Positions 44,598 through 53,711 of a DNA stretch of 64,000 nucleotides are shown in pieces. Numbering within the stretch: position 1 is the stretch's first letter; every line of letters starts with the position of its first letter. The DNA lies in NCBI RefSeq assembly GCF_028553725.1, contig NZ_CP067124.1, positions 558,001 through 622,000 on the forward strand, given 5' to 3'. The DNA comes from Paracoccus alcaliphilus. GTDB lineage: Bacteria > Pseudomonadota > Alphaproteobacteria > Rhodobacterales > Rhodobacteraceae. The notes beneath the pieces were generated by a model. That model saw only the letters and a program-made list of their open reading frames with translations. It was not told the origin of the DNA and made no database searches. The translations under genes were made by a program, and so were the position numbers.

Positions 44598-44622
44598 GGA
44601 ACCATCGGCGATAACTTCCGTT
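44598..44622 (+). promoter_or_regulatory. EcfG-type promoter of Ku1, CGTT
   Basis: GGAAC 44598-44602, 16 bases, CGTT 44619-44622. Perfect match, 34 bases before the Ku1 start. Confidence 0.75.
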
Positions 44623-44656
44623 CCATCTCAAGGCCCGTATCGCGAAGGATCCCGAC

Positions 44657-45457
44657 ATGGCACCGCGCTCTTATTGGAAGGGCTATCTCAAGCTGTCGCT
44701 GGTCACCTGTCCGGTGGCGATGATGCCCGCCACGACCGAGGCCGAGAAGGTCCGATTCCACACGCTGAACGCCAAAACCGGCAACCGTGTCCTCAGTCGG
44801 TATGTCGATGCAATCTCGGGGAAACCGGTGGCCGAGGATGACGAGGTCAGGGGCTATCCCCGGGGCGAGGACGACTATGTCATGCTGGACGACAAGGACA
44901 TCGAGGCGGTCGCGCTTGAAAGCACCCGCACCATCGATATCGACATGTTCGTGCCGGCGGATTCCATCGGCTGGGTCTGGTATGACCAGCCCCATTACCT
45001 GACCCCCGCCGACAAGATCGGCGCAGAGGCATTTGCCGTCATCCGCGACGCGATGGCCAGAACGAAGACCGTCGGCATCTCGCGACTGGTGATGTATCGC
45101 CGGGAAAGGGCGGTCATGTTGCAACCGCGCGGCAAGGGGATCACGCTGTGGACCCTGCGCTATGGCGACGAGATGCGCAACGAGGCCGATTATTTCGACG
45201 ACAGCACGGATGACAAGCCCCCATCCCGGCTGATGACGCTGATGCGGAAACTGATCGATGAGCGCACGGTGCCCTGGGATCCCTCGATGGTGGATGACCC
45301 TGTTCAGGCGCGACTGCTGGACATCATCGCCGCCAGAAAGAAAAGCCCCAAACGGCGTGTCAGGACCAAAGCGCCTGAAAAGGCGGATACGGACAATGTC
45401 ATAGACATCATGGATGCCCTGCGCAAAAGCATCGGTGCGGAAAAGAAAAAGAAGTAG
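44657..45457 (+). CDS. ku: Ku protein 1, non-homologous end joining
   Basis: A 266-residue bacterial Ku homodimer subunit that binds DNA double-strand ends and recruits LigD. Family features: MAPRSYWKGYLKLSLVTCPV at the start, FHTLNAKTGNRVLSRYVDA, DIDMFVPADSIGWVWYDQPH and a Lys-rich tail ending GAEKKKK. It stands alone with its own EcfG-type promoter and converges with ligD, 2 bases apart. A second, diverged ku lies at 47928-48773; two Ku proteins are known in some alphaproteobacteria and may form heterodimers. Confidence 0.92.
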   Translation: MAPRSYWKGYLKLSLVTCPVAMMPATTEAEKVRFHTLNAKTGNRVLSRYVDAISGKPVAEDDEVRGYPRGEDDYVMLDDKDIEAVALESTRTIDIDMFVPADSIGWVWYDQPHYLTPADKIGAEAFAVIRDAMARTKTVGISRLVMYRRERAVMLQPRGKGITLWTLRYGDEMRNEADYFDDSTDDKPPSRLMTLMRKLIDERTVPWDPSMVDDPVQARLLDIIAARKKSPKRRVRTKAPEKADTDNVIDIMDALRKSIGAEKKKK

Positions 45458-45459
45458 CG

Positions 45460-47925
45460 TCAGGCTTTGCGCTTCGTCTCCAGAGGCTTTTCCGCGGAAC
45501 GAAACGCCTGCCACGGATCGGCTTTCAGCACCGCAAGGCGGTTGGGCACATTCGCCACCGTGAAATGATCCGGGCCGATATCGGGGGTCAGTTCCTCCCA
45601 CGCCAAGGGCATCGACACCGCAGCGCCGGGCCGGGCGCGGGGTGACCACGCAGCGACCGCCGTCGAGCCTCGCTGATTGCGCAGATAGTCGATCAGGATC
45701 CTGCCGCGCCGCTTCGATTTCGCAATGGTCGAGACATATCGTTCCGGACTGTCCAGGGCCATGCTGTCGGCGATGGCCTTGGCAAAGCTCTTGACCGCCG
45801 CCCATCCCGCCTTGGGTTTCAGGGGTGCGACGACATGCAGCCCCTTCCCACCCGAGGTTTTCACAAAAGCCGCAAGCCCCGCGTCCTCCAGCCGCTGCCG
45901 CACCTCATGCGCGGCGTCGATCACCGCCTGCCATTCGACGCCCTCACCGGGATCGAGGTCCATGGTGATCGTGTCGGGTCGTTCCCAATCGGCGATGGTC
46001 GTACCCCAAGGATGGATTTCGAGTGCGGCGGATTGCACCAACCCCATCAGCCCGTCCAGATCAGTGATGGAGATCAGCGGCGCGCCCTTCTTGTCCTTCG
46101 GATCGTGGATGGGGACGATATGTTTGTTCATCCCTTTCCACGCATGCTTCTGAAAGAACTTCTGGCCTTCGATGCCAGTGGGGCAGCGCAGCAGCGCCAG
46201 CGGGCGCCCGACGATATAAGGCGCGATCAGCGGCCAGACTTCGGCATGGTAATCCGCAAGCCCCTCTTTGGTGATGCCCTCATCCGGCCAATAGATGCGG
46301 TCGGGATGGGTCAGCGTGACGCGACGGCGTTGGGGCCTGGCGGGCGCATCCTTCACACCCGCCGTTTCGCGGACGATTTCCGCGGCGGGCTTGTCCTCGC
46401 GCAGGCCCCGGAACGACGCATGGCGCAGATGACCGTCGGCGGTCCATGCCCGGAACTCGATCTCGGCCACCAGTTCGGGGCGGACATAGCGAACCTTGCG
46501 CGCTTCGGTCGCGGTCAGCGGTTGCGCGAATGGGCTTTTGTTGACCCGAAGCTTGTCCAGGCTGGCCTGAAGTTCTTCGGCGACCCTGACAGAAAAACCA
46601 GTGCCCACCCGTCCCACATGCTGCAACGCCCCATCCTCGTAAACACCCAGCACCAACGAGCCGATGGCCTTGTCCGACACCGTCGAGGGCACATAACCCG
46701 CCACCACGAATTCCTGCCGCGCCGAGCATTTCGATTTGATCCAGCCCTTGCCGCGCCCTGACCGATAGGGCGCATCGGACTGTTTCGAGACGATCCCCTC
46801 CAGCGACAACCGGCAGGCATGGCGCAGAACCAGCGCGCCGCTTTCATCGAAATGGTCGCTGTAGCGCAACGTCGCCGGAGCAGCGTCCAGCAGCTTTTTC
46901 AAAGCCGCCTTTCGGTCGCTCAACGGGGCTTTGCGCAGATCATATCCGTCGAGATAAAGCAGATCGAACACATACAGCAGAAAACGGTCGTCGCGTCCCT
47001 TGCTCAGATCGGCTTGCAGGGTCGGGAAATCCGAGGCGCCGTTGCCTGTTTCGACCACCAGTTCGCCGTCCAGCAATGCGGTCTCAGCTGGCAGGGCGCG
47101 CAGCGCGTCCACAATCCCGGCTCCAAAGCGATCGGTCCAATCCAGTCCGCTGCGGGTCAGCAGCCGTATATCGGATCCGTCGATCCGGGCCTGCAATCGG
47201 TAGCCGTCGAATTTGATCTCATGCAGCCATTGCGCACCAGTCGGCGGAGCAGCCCGCAATGTCGCCAGCGCCGGTTCCACGAACTCCGGCAACGCGGCCT
47301 TTTTCGCGCGGGGCGCAAGGGGACTGGCCTTGAGCGCTCTGGTTTTCGGTGCGACATCGCCTTTCGCAACATCCTCCACCATGCGCCCGGTCTTCACCGA
47401 CTCGGGGCGTTGCTCAAGAATATCGGGATCGCCCTCGGCACGGGCCGCAGCATCATCGCCCTTGATCAGCAGCCAGTTCTCGCGCTTTTCGCCGGGCTTG
47501 CCGCGCATCCGCACCAGATGCCATCGTCCCGACAGCTTTTCGCCCGACAGTTCGAATTCCAGATGCCCCTTCGCATAGCCCCGATCGGGATCGGCCACGG
47601 GGTTCCAGCTGCCGCGATCCCAGACAATCACCGCACCTGCACCATACTGCCCCTTTGGAATCGTACCCTCGAAGCCGCCATAGTCCAGCGGATGATCCTC
47701 GACATGGACCGCAAGGCGTTTGTCATCGGGGTTCAGGCTTGGTCCCTTGGTGACGGCCCAGCTTTTCAGCACGCCATCCATCTCCAGCCGCAGATCGTAA
47801 TGCAGCCGTGTCGCCGCATGTTTCTGAATGACGAAGGAGTTGCCTTTCTTGTGGGATTTCCGCCCGCGAGGCTCGGACGTGGCCTTGAAGTCCCGCTTCT
47901 TGCGATAGGTTTCCAGTGCCGCCAT
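45460..47925 (-). CDS. ligD: ATP-dependent DNA ligase D (LigD)
   Basis: An 821-residue multi-domain NHEJ enzyme. Domain order is 3'-phosphoesterase (residues about 1-180; FVIQKHAATRLHYDLRLEMD, YGGFEGTIPKGQYGAG), ATP-dependent ligase (about 215-520; HEIKFDGYRLQARIDG with the nucleophile Lys near 238) and polymerase/primase (about 535-800; DRIYWPDEGITKEGLADYH, TMDLDPGEGVEW with catalytic Asp residues). This PE-LIG-POL order is common in alphaproteobacteria. It follows ku2 by 2 bases, so both are expressed from the EcfG-type promoter at 48804. Confidence 0.93.
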   Translation of the reverse strand: MAALETYRKKRDFKATSEPRGRKSHKKGNSFVIQKHAATRLHYDLRLEMDGVLKSWAVTKGPSLNPDDKRLAVHVEDHPLDYGGFEGTIPKGQYGAGAVIVWDRGSWNPVADPDRGYAKGHLEFELSGEKLSGRWHLVRMRGKPGEKRENWLLIKGDDAAARAEGDPDILEQRPESVKTGRMVEDVAKGDVAPKTRALKASPLAPRAKKAALPEFVEPALATLRAAPPTGAQWLHEIKFDGYRLQARIDGSDIRLLTRSGLDWTDRFGAGIVDALRALPAETALLDGELVVETGNGASDFPTLQADLSKGRDDRFLLYVFDLLYLDGYDLRKAPLSDRKAALKKLLDAAPATLRYSDHFDESGALVLRHACRLSLEGIVSKQSDAPYRSGRGKGWIKSKCSARQEFVVAGYVPSTVSDKAIGSLVLGVYEDGALQHVGRVGTGFSVRVAEELQASLDKLRVNKSPFAQPLTATEARKVRYVRPELVAEIEFRAWTADGHLRHASFRGLREDKPAAEIVRETAGVKDAPARPQRRRVTLTHPDRIYWPDEGITKEGLADYHAEVWPLIAPYIVGRPLALLRCPTGIEGQKFFQKHAWKGMNKHIVPIHDPKDKKGAPLISITDLDGLMGLVQSAALEIHPWGTTIADWERPDTITMDLDPGEGVEWQAVIDAAHEVRQRLEDAGLAAFVKTSGGKGLHVVAPLKPKAGWAAVKSFAKAIADSMALDSPERYVSTIAKSKRRGRILIDYLRNQRGSTAVAAWSPRARPGAAVSMPLAWEELTPDIGPDHFTVANVPNRLAVLKADPWQAFRSAEKPLETKRKA

Positions 47926-47927
47926 GG

Positions 47928-48773
47928 TCAGCCTGCCTTCTTGCGGCTGGTGGCGGGTTTTGCCTTGCTTTCCGACCGTGATTTGCGCGGCTTCTTGTCA
48001 GTTACCCCCGCGCTTTCACGCAGGGCTTCCATCAGATCGACCACCTTGCCGCGTTTTTGCGCCTTCACCGGGGTGATCTTGCGGCCTTCCAGCTTGGCTC
48101 TGACCAGATCGGCCAGCGCAGCATCATAGCGGTCGTCGAAATCATTCGGATCGAATTCACCCATTTTTGTGCCAATGATATGCTTGGCCAGATCCAGCAT
48201 CTCGCCCTTGATCTTCACATCGGGGATATCATCGAAAGCCTCGGTCGCCGAACGCACCTGATGGTCGAAATTCAGCGTCGTCGCGATCAGCCCCGCGCCA
48301 TGCGCGCGGATCAACACGCTCCGGACGCGACGGAACAGGACCGTCCGGGCCAGCGCCGCCACCTTTCGCGCACGCATCGCCTCGCGGATCAGGGCAAAGG
48401 CCTCTTGCCCCGTGGGATCCGACGGGGCAAGATAATAGGGCCTGTCGAAATAGACGGTGTCGATATCGACGCAACCGATGAAGGCCGAGACTGCCAGCAC
48501 CTTGTCGCTGTCGGGCACGGCCGAGGCGATTTCCTCGGGTTGCAGCACCACATATTCCCCTGCGCTGGTCTCATATCCCTTGACCTGATCGTCGCGCCCG
48601 ACCGGCTTTCCCGTCTCATTGTCCACGAGTTGACGGCGCACCCGGTGGCCGGTCTTGCGGTTCAGCGTATGAAAGACGATGCGATCCGAGGTCGAGGCTG
48701 CGGTATAAAGCGCGACCGGACAGCTGACCTCGCCGATCTTCAGGACTCCCTTCCAGTTCGCTCTGGGCGCCAT
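47928..48773 (-). CDS. ku: Ku protein 2, non-homologous end joining
   Basis: A 281-residue Ku homologue (APRANWKGVLKIGEVSCPVA, FHTLNRKTGHRVRRQLVDNE, GCVDIDTVYFDRPYYLAPSD) with a basic tail (KKPRKSRSESKAKPATSRKK). It is only partly similar to Ku1. Start at 48773, matching the MAPR opening of Ku1; the longer frame overlaps the promoter. It forms an operon with ligD, so this copy is probably the main LigD partner, and Ku1 an accessory partner. Confidence 0.92.
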   Translation of the reverse strand: MAPRANWKGVLKIGEVSCPVALYTAASTSDRIVFHTLNRKTGHRVRRQLVDNETGKPVGRDDQVKGYETSAGEYVVLQPEEIASAVPDSDKVLAVSAFIGCVDIDTVYFDRPYYLAPSDPTGQEAFALIREAMRARKVAALARTVLFRRVRSVLIRAHGAGLIATTLNFDHQVRSATEAFDDIPDVKIKGEMLDLAKHIIGTKMGEFDPNDFDDRYDAALADLVRAKLEGRKITPVKAQKRGKVVDLMEALRESAGVTDKKPRKSRSESKAKPATSRKKAG

Positions 48774-48803
48774 AATTGCCTCCCTGCCAATAGGTTCAGG
48801 GTG

Positions 48804-48828
48804 AACCACCGGCATCGCGGATTGTTCC
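48804..48828 (-). promoter_or_regulatory. EcfG-type promoter of ku2-ligD, GGTT
   Basis: Minus strand: GGAAC 48828-48824, 16 bases, GGTT 48807-48804, 31 bases before the ku2 start. Confidence 0.7.
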
Positions 48829-48961
48829 GGCGGCGAAGGAGGCCGCCTCGATCCGGGCCTGATCGCGCCCACAGGGATATGCCGGCCCGACTCTGCCACG
48901 ACGTTTCGCCATGCAACATCCTTTCGCGACTCGGGCGATCACGCCGAAAGCCTGGTATCGC

Positions 48962-49270
48962 CTAGTCTTTATCCTTGTTGTGCTTGCGGGTCTCGGCCGC
49001 CTTCTTGGCGGATCTGGACCGTTCCGCCGCAGGACGCGCGGCGGAAGCCTTGCCACCTTTCTCGCCGCCCTTTTTCGCGGCTGGATTACCCGTCCGCTTT
49101 CCCCGGCCCGAGCCGGATTTGTTGCCACCACCATCATCCTTGTTGACGGTCGCCCAGGCCCGCCGTTCAGCCTCTTTCTCGGAAACACCCTGCTTTTCAT
49201 AGCTTTCAGCAATATGATCGGCTTTGCGTTCCTGCTTGTCCGTATATTTCGGCTTGTCGCCACGTGGCAT
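48962..49270 (-). CDS. small basic 'plasmid stabilisation'-type protein
   Basis: A 102-residue protein: a folded start (PRGDKPKYTDKQERKADHIA, ESYEKQGVSEKEAERRAWAT) and a Lys/Ala/Gly-rich tail (NPAAKKGGEKGGKASAARPA). Proteins of this type are often labelled plasmid stabilisation or ku-associated; the true role is unknown. The tail could bind nucleic acid. Start at 49270 because MPRGDKPKYTDKQ is the conserved opening. No EcfG-type element was found upstream. Confidence 0.65.
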   Translation of the reverse strand: MPRGDKPKYTDKQERKADHIAESYEKQGVSEKEAERRAWATVNKDDGGGNKSGSGRGKRTGNPAAKKGGEKGGKASAARPAAERSRSAKKAAETRKHNKDKD

Positions 49271-49374
49271 GAAACGTCCTTCCATACTGAGACCGGGAAA
49301 GTCCGCCGCAAGGTTGCGGCGGCGGGGCATAATGTGTCGTCAGGCGGGAATCGGTGCCGCACCCTAGGCGATGA

Positions 49375-49839
49375 TCACAGGGCTGCCGCTTCGTCCAGTG
49401 CTTCGCGGCAGGCTTCCTCATCACCGGCAGCCAGAGCCGCCCGCGCCCGCTCGATCGCGGCGTCGCGATCGCCGGACCCATCCCCGGCCTGCTCGACCGC
49501 TGTCGGCGCGCCCTCCTGCTGCGCCTGGGCATCATCGCCCGACATCGCCAGATCCTCGCCGGTCTGCTCGTCATTGCCGCCTTCCTGGAATTCGGCAGGG
49601 GTGCCGTCCCGGGCAACGCCCTCACCAGCCTCCTCGTCGGACGCCGCCGCTTCAGAGCCGTCATTCACCGCGCCGCCGTCCTCCAGCGGTGCCAGCGAAC
49701 CGTCCTTGGCGATCCCTTCGGTTTCGCCATCCGCCTGATTTTCCAGCGCCGCCAGATCTGCCGCGCAATCGGCACTGGCAAGACCCGCCGTCAGCGCCCA
49801 GATCGCACCCGCCGCCATCAGTTTCGTACCGGTCTTCAT
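49375..49839 (-). CDS. acidic secreted protein
   Basis: A 154-residue protein with a signal peptide (MKTGTKLMAAGAIWALTAGL, cleaved after ASA) and a long very acidic, low-complexity part rich in Asp, Glu, Gly and Ala (AKDGSLAPLEDGGAVNDGSE). A short Ala/Glu helix with one Cys ends it (DEEACREALDEAAAL), pairing perhaps with the Cys near residue 25. No known family. It should be periplasmic. It has an EcfG-type promoter. Confidence 0.65.
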   Translation of the reverse strand: MKTGTKLMAAGAIWALTAGLASADCAADLAALENQADGETEGIAKDGSLAPLEDGGAVNDGSEAAASDEEAGEGVARDGTPAEFQEGGNDEQTGEDLAMSGDDAQAQQEGAPTAVEQAGDGSGDRDAAIERARAALAAGDEEACREALDEAAAL

Positions 49840-49888
49840 TTCGGCCTCCCATCAAATGCGCCCCGACCCCATGTCGGAACGGGCCAGA

Positions 49889-49913
49889 AACAAGCAGGCT
49901 GTCGAAATGTTCC
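49889..49913 (-). promoter_or_regulatory. EcfG-type promoter, TGTT
   Basis: Minus strand: GGAAC 49913-49909, 16 bases, TGTT 49892-49889, 50 bases before the acidic secreted protein. Confidence 0.65.
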
Positions 49914-49971
49914 TGTCAGCCATTGAGCAATGCGGCGGATTGGCCGGACACGGCGCGGCGATCCGACCTGC

Positions 49972-51051
49972 TCATGTCCTCAGCCGCTTTTTGAGAAACT
50001 TCAGAACCTGCTTTTCCTCGTGCCGCAAGCCGGGCTTTTTCAGGTCGTCATCGATCTGATCGCGCAGGTCCAGCGTCAGCTCTTTAGCGAGATAGGCCTC
50101 GATGATCTGCGGGTGAACATAGCATTTGCGGCAGATGGCAGGCGTATTGCCCAAACGGCTGGCGACGCTTTCGATGGCCTCGCGGATATTGCTTCTGGCG
50201 GCGGTCTCGCTGTCGAAACCCTCGTATTCCGACAGGGCCAGCGCCGCCAGCACCGTGCCGGTCCAAGTGCGGAAATCCTTGGCGGTCACCTCGCTGCCCG
50301 TAATCTCGCGCAGATAGTCGTTCACATCCGTCGAGGTGATCTTCTGCCGCACGCCGTCCTTATCCAGATACTGAAACAGGTGCTGGCCGGGAATGTCCTG
50401 CGCGGCACGCACGATCCGGGCCACACGGCGATCGCGGATACCCAGATCCCATTCCTTGCCGCCCTTGCCGTTGAAGCGGAACCGTACCTCATTGCCGTTG
50501 AACCTGACATGCCGGTCGCGCAGCGTGGTCAGCCCATGGGACCGGTTCTGGCGGGCATAATCGCTGTTGCCGACGCGGATCATGGTGTTTTCCAGCAGGA
50601 ACACCACGGTCGCCAGCACCTTGTGGGCAGGCAGCCCACGACGCGACATGTCCTGATCGACCTGTGCCCGGATCTTTGGCAGAAGCCCTGCGAATTCCAG
50701 CATGTGATCGTATTTCGCACTGTCGCGCAGCGCGCGGAAATCCGGGTGATAGCGGTATTGCTTGCGCCCGCGCGCGTCCCGGCCCGTGGCCTGAATATGG
50801 CCACGCGGATCAGGGCAGATCCAGACATCGGTATAGGCGGGCGGCACCGCCAGCGCCGCCAGACGCCTGCGTTCCTCCTGATCGGTGATCCTGTGGCCCT
50901 GCGCATCGCGATAGGAAAAGCCCGTGCCCGCACGAATGCGGCTAATCCCCGGCATGTCGGCATTGACATAGACCAGCCCCGCCTCTTTCGCGGCGGCGCA
51001 GGGGTCCGGGATGGCAGGGGCGTCCTTGGGCATCGCGCGATCCGCCGTCAA
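49972..51051 (-). CDS. DNA topoisomerase IB
   Basis: A 359-residue bacterial poxvirus-type topoisomerase I. Features: GFSYRDAQGHRITDQEERRR, IQATGRDARGRKQYRYHPDF, MIRVGNSDYARQNRSHGLTT, the active-site region TAKDFRTWTGTVLAALALSE and the Tyr near the end in AICRKCYVHPQIIEAYL. It relaxes supercoils through a 3'-phosphotyrosine link. Such genes often travel with ku/ligD. I found no clear EcfG-type element before it. Confidence 0.88.
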   Translation of the reverse strand: MTADRAMPKDAPAIPDPCAAAKEAGLVYVNADMPGISRIRAGTGFSYRDAQGHRITDQEERRRLAALAVPPAYTDVWICPDPRGHIQATGRDARGRKQYRYHPDFRALRDSAKYDHMLEFAGLLPKIRAQVDQDMSRRGLPAHKVLATVVFLLENTMIRVGNSDYARQNRSHGLTTLRDRHVRFNGNEVRFRFNGKGGKEWDLGIRDRRVARIVRAAQDIPGQHLFQYLDKDGVRQKITSTDVNDYLREITGSEVTAKDFRTWTGTVLAALALSEYEGFDSETAARSNIREAIESVASRLGNTPAICRKCYVHPQIIEAYLAKELTLDLRDQIDDDLKKPGLRHEEKQVLKFLKKRLRT

Positions 51052-51228
51052 TCATGTCGGGACCAACGCCATCTTGGCGCAATGGTTGCGCGGGGAACCA
51101 TCAGCAGTCGCCAGCACGATACTGGCGCGCCAGATGTTCTTTCAGGCGGTGTTACAGTCCGAGATCAGTGCTTCGCCGTGCTCGGTCGGAAGGGCTAAGG
51201 AATCATAAGCTCTGGCTGAGCAACTCCA

Positions 51229-51669
51229 GTATCAAGCGCATGCGGTCACAACACCCGCAAGATCCTCGCCCATCCCAAGGATGGGCGCTGCGAGACAAGA
51301 TGCCCATTCGCGAGATCGCGCGGCGCAAGGGCATTTCGCGCATCGAGGCCATGGACGCCATTGGTTCAAGTCCATGGCCGAGGGATCAAGAAGTATCTGC
51401 GGGAGTGGATTGTTGAACTTGCGTTTCAGACGCCGGCTCGTTCGAGCAAGCTGGATCCGTATGCCAATCAGCTGACGGCATGGCTTGTTTCGGACCAGCG
51501 CAAATCACGCAAAGAACGCCGGACGGCGAAGCTGATGCACGCCGATCTGGTCAAGCTGGGATATGACGGTTCCTATGAGCGCGTTGCCGCCTTCGTTCGT
51601 GCATCCGGCATTCCCGGTCCAGCTTCGCGCTCCGCTGCATCAAACAGGGGGGCGTCCCGGTTTGAATGA
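51229..51669 (+). pseudogene. IS21-family IstA, N-terminal fragment with frameshift
   Basis: The first frame reads DKMPIREIARRKGISR (helix-turn-helix). Near 51370 it shifts to KKYLREWIVELAFQTPARSS, KLDPYANQLTAWLVSDQRKS and MHADLVKLGYDGSYERVAAF, typical IstA order. It ends by 51650 in unrelated sequence. The catalytic DDE part is missing. Confidence 0.75.
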
Positions 51670-51761
51670 AGGTCCCGAACAGGGGTTCTCGACCCACCGG
51701 GCGCCAACCACCTCGTCAGAGAGCTTGAAGGTGTGCTGGAGATATGTGAGCCCGACAACTA

Positions 51762-51917
51762 GGCGGCGCCGCACCGGCCTCACCCGCCAGGATTTGGAGG
51801 GTCGGATCCTAGCAATCCTGTCCCAGCAGTTGATGGTCCCGAAATTGGTAAAGGTCTTCGCCGCTGAATATATCGCCGAGCGCAACAGCCTCGCTGCCGC
51901 CCATGTCGATAACCGGG
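51762..51917 (+). pseudogene. serine recombinase, internal fragment
   Basis: RRTGLTRQDLEGRILAILSQ, then LMVPKLVKVFAAEYIAERNS and LAAAHVDNRA. This is the region after the zinc ribbon of large serine recombinases of the type whose N-terminus lies at 19305. Neither end is complete. A stretch at about 52015-52066 (YYGSEFVSHDLDLWAYA) is a separate IS3-like DDE scrap. Confidence 0.6.
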
Positions 51918-52061
51918 CCCCCGGCGGTTCCTGGAGGCGGTATTTTAGTCCCTATTGTTCCAGCTTGGGTTTCTGTGATCGTAGGAACGGGAAAGGTCAT
52001 GCTGGTTCCCTAACGTACTACGGCAGCGAGTTCGTCTCGCACGATCTCGACCTTTGGGCCT

Positions 52062-52494
52062 ATGCCAGCAATGGGCCAGCCGAATGGGATCGCCGCCCTT
52101 GCGCGAAGGTTTGGTCAGCCGGTTGTAGCCGGTGTAGCCGGCGACTTGCAGGATACCGTCGAAGCCGGTCAGGAAGGTTTCGGCATTCTCACCGGCGCGG
52201 CCCGGGGCGTAGAAGTAGGCCACTCCGGGCGGATCGTCCCCGCCCCATGGCCGGTCATCGCGGGCCAAGGCCCAGAGATATCCGGTCTTTGTCCTCCCGC
52301 GCCCCGGATCCAGCACCGGGGCGGTGGTTTCGTCCATGAACAGCTTGCCGGATCGTTTCAGATGCTCGGCCAGCCGGTCGACGACGGGCCTCAGATGGAA
52401 CGCGGCCTTGCCGACCCAATCGGCCAGAACGGCGTGGTGCAGCTCAAGGCCCGCCCGCGCCAGGATCTGGCTTTGGCGGTATAACGGCAAGCGA
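52062..52494 (-). pseudogene. IS66-family transposase, central fragment interrupted by a group II intron
   Basis: The minus strand reads LPLYRQSQILARAGLELHHA, VLADWVGKAAFHLRPVVDRL, KLFMDETTAPVLDPGRGRTK and GYLWALARDDRPWGGDDPPG, the DDE core of IS66 TnpC. Upstream, at 52495, the gene is cut by the 3' end of a group II intron; downstream it breaks off near 52062. Confidence 0.8.
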
Positions 52495-52807
52495 GTCGCG
52501 CGAGGGGATTTCACCCTCACGCGCTCCCAGAACCGTACGTGAACCTCTCGGTTCATACGGCTCCCAGCATTCAGCCATTTGCGTAAAGAAGAGACCAGTG
52601 GGTGAACAATCCCGGCGTGGATTTCGTAATTCCGGCGAGCCAGAGCCACGCTTGCCTAGGCCGTTGCTTGAAGCGTTTATATGTCCACTTCCGCATCACC
52701 CAACGGACCAAATGAGCGTCGATCAGACGTAATGTCGAATATAGCGCCGATTTGTAGAAGCATCTGAAGTAGCCGACCCATCCTGGGCTCAAAGATCGCG
52801 GACACAA
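52495..52807 (-). mobile_element. group II intron, 3' fragment (maturase C-terminus and domains V-VI)
   Basis: Minus strand. A maturase tail (RCFYKSALYSTLRLIDAHLV, RWVMRKWTYKRF, FTHWSLLYANG, frame 52571-52807) is followed by a domain V hairpin at 52563-52530 (GAGCCGTATG ... CGTACGGTTC, 34 nt). A domain VI-like stem with GGGTGAAATCCCC follows, and the intron ends ...GAC at 52495. Most of the reverse transcriptase and the 5' RNA domains are missing, so it cannot splice or move. Confidence 0.8.
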
Positions 52808-52810
52808 GAA

Positions 52811-53711
52811 AGCAGCCAGCCTGCGATTGATCCAGAATCCCGACTATTTAGTCCGGTCAAACATGCCGGATGGGTTGCGGTGCATTAGGCCAATAGTCAT
52901 CAAACATCGTGCTTACAGTCACTTACCTGACCGCGTCGTGGTTATCTTTTATCTGCATGCTTTTGCCGCCGACGGATACGGGATTATGCATTTTCGCTAC
53001 TGACGGTCCGACTATTACCTTTTCTCGATTGGATGCGGCCCTGCGGGATAATATGGACCGGGCGGCGAAAGGTCCGACTATTAGCTGATGGGGGTGTCGC
53101 CCGCCCTGCCCTGCACTCCGCATCTTCGCCTCGTCATTGAAACGTCATGGGCGCATGGAACACCCAACATCATCGGCGGCGATTCCGGAACATGAGGATA
53201 AACCAATCCGCAGATCTGGTCGTATGAAAATCCCAGGATAGCTCATCCCCCAAGTAATACCGCCTGAGAAAAGAAACTACGATTACGAAACAGGGCATCC
53301 TCATCGATCCAGCCACTTGTTCACCAGGATGAACAGCAATCGACCCAATGTGGCAGGCCGACGTCGGCTCCGTTCACAAGACGCCCGGACACTCCGAGGA
53401 AGCCTTGGGGCTGCACCCCGGAACGCTGATCGCCGAAACTGCACGGTTCAGAAAAAAATGCTGAACTGGTCAGTCAATGATCAGGCCCCCAGCCCATCAC
53501 CAACGCCGTGCTGACGGTGAACAGCACGGTCAGGTTTTCTGAAGGGCGCTCACAACCGTCTCAAAAGAGATGTTCAACGTCACTATCCACTTGCACCACT
53601 TCAAAGCATGCTGTTGATATTAGCCGCCGGCACGACCGAGGGATCCAATCAGGGAATCTCCTGCCGGACGCGGCCCAAACAGAGCAATCCCCTGATTGAT
53701 CCTCTGTCGAC
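52811..53711. other. about 900 bp without a recognisable gene
   Basis: Low coding signal on both strands. A 13-bp direct repeat GGTCCGACTATTA occurs at about 52997 and 53069, and a similar CCCGACTATTTAG near 52841. No replication or partition gene could be recognised. Confidence 0.45.

Noticed and set aside
46819..48129. 436-codon plus-strand ORF
   Set aside because: Shadow of ligD and ku2.
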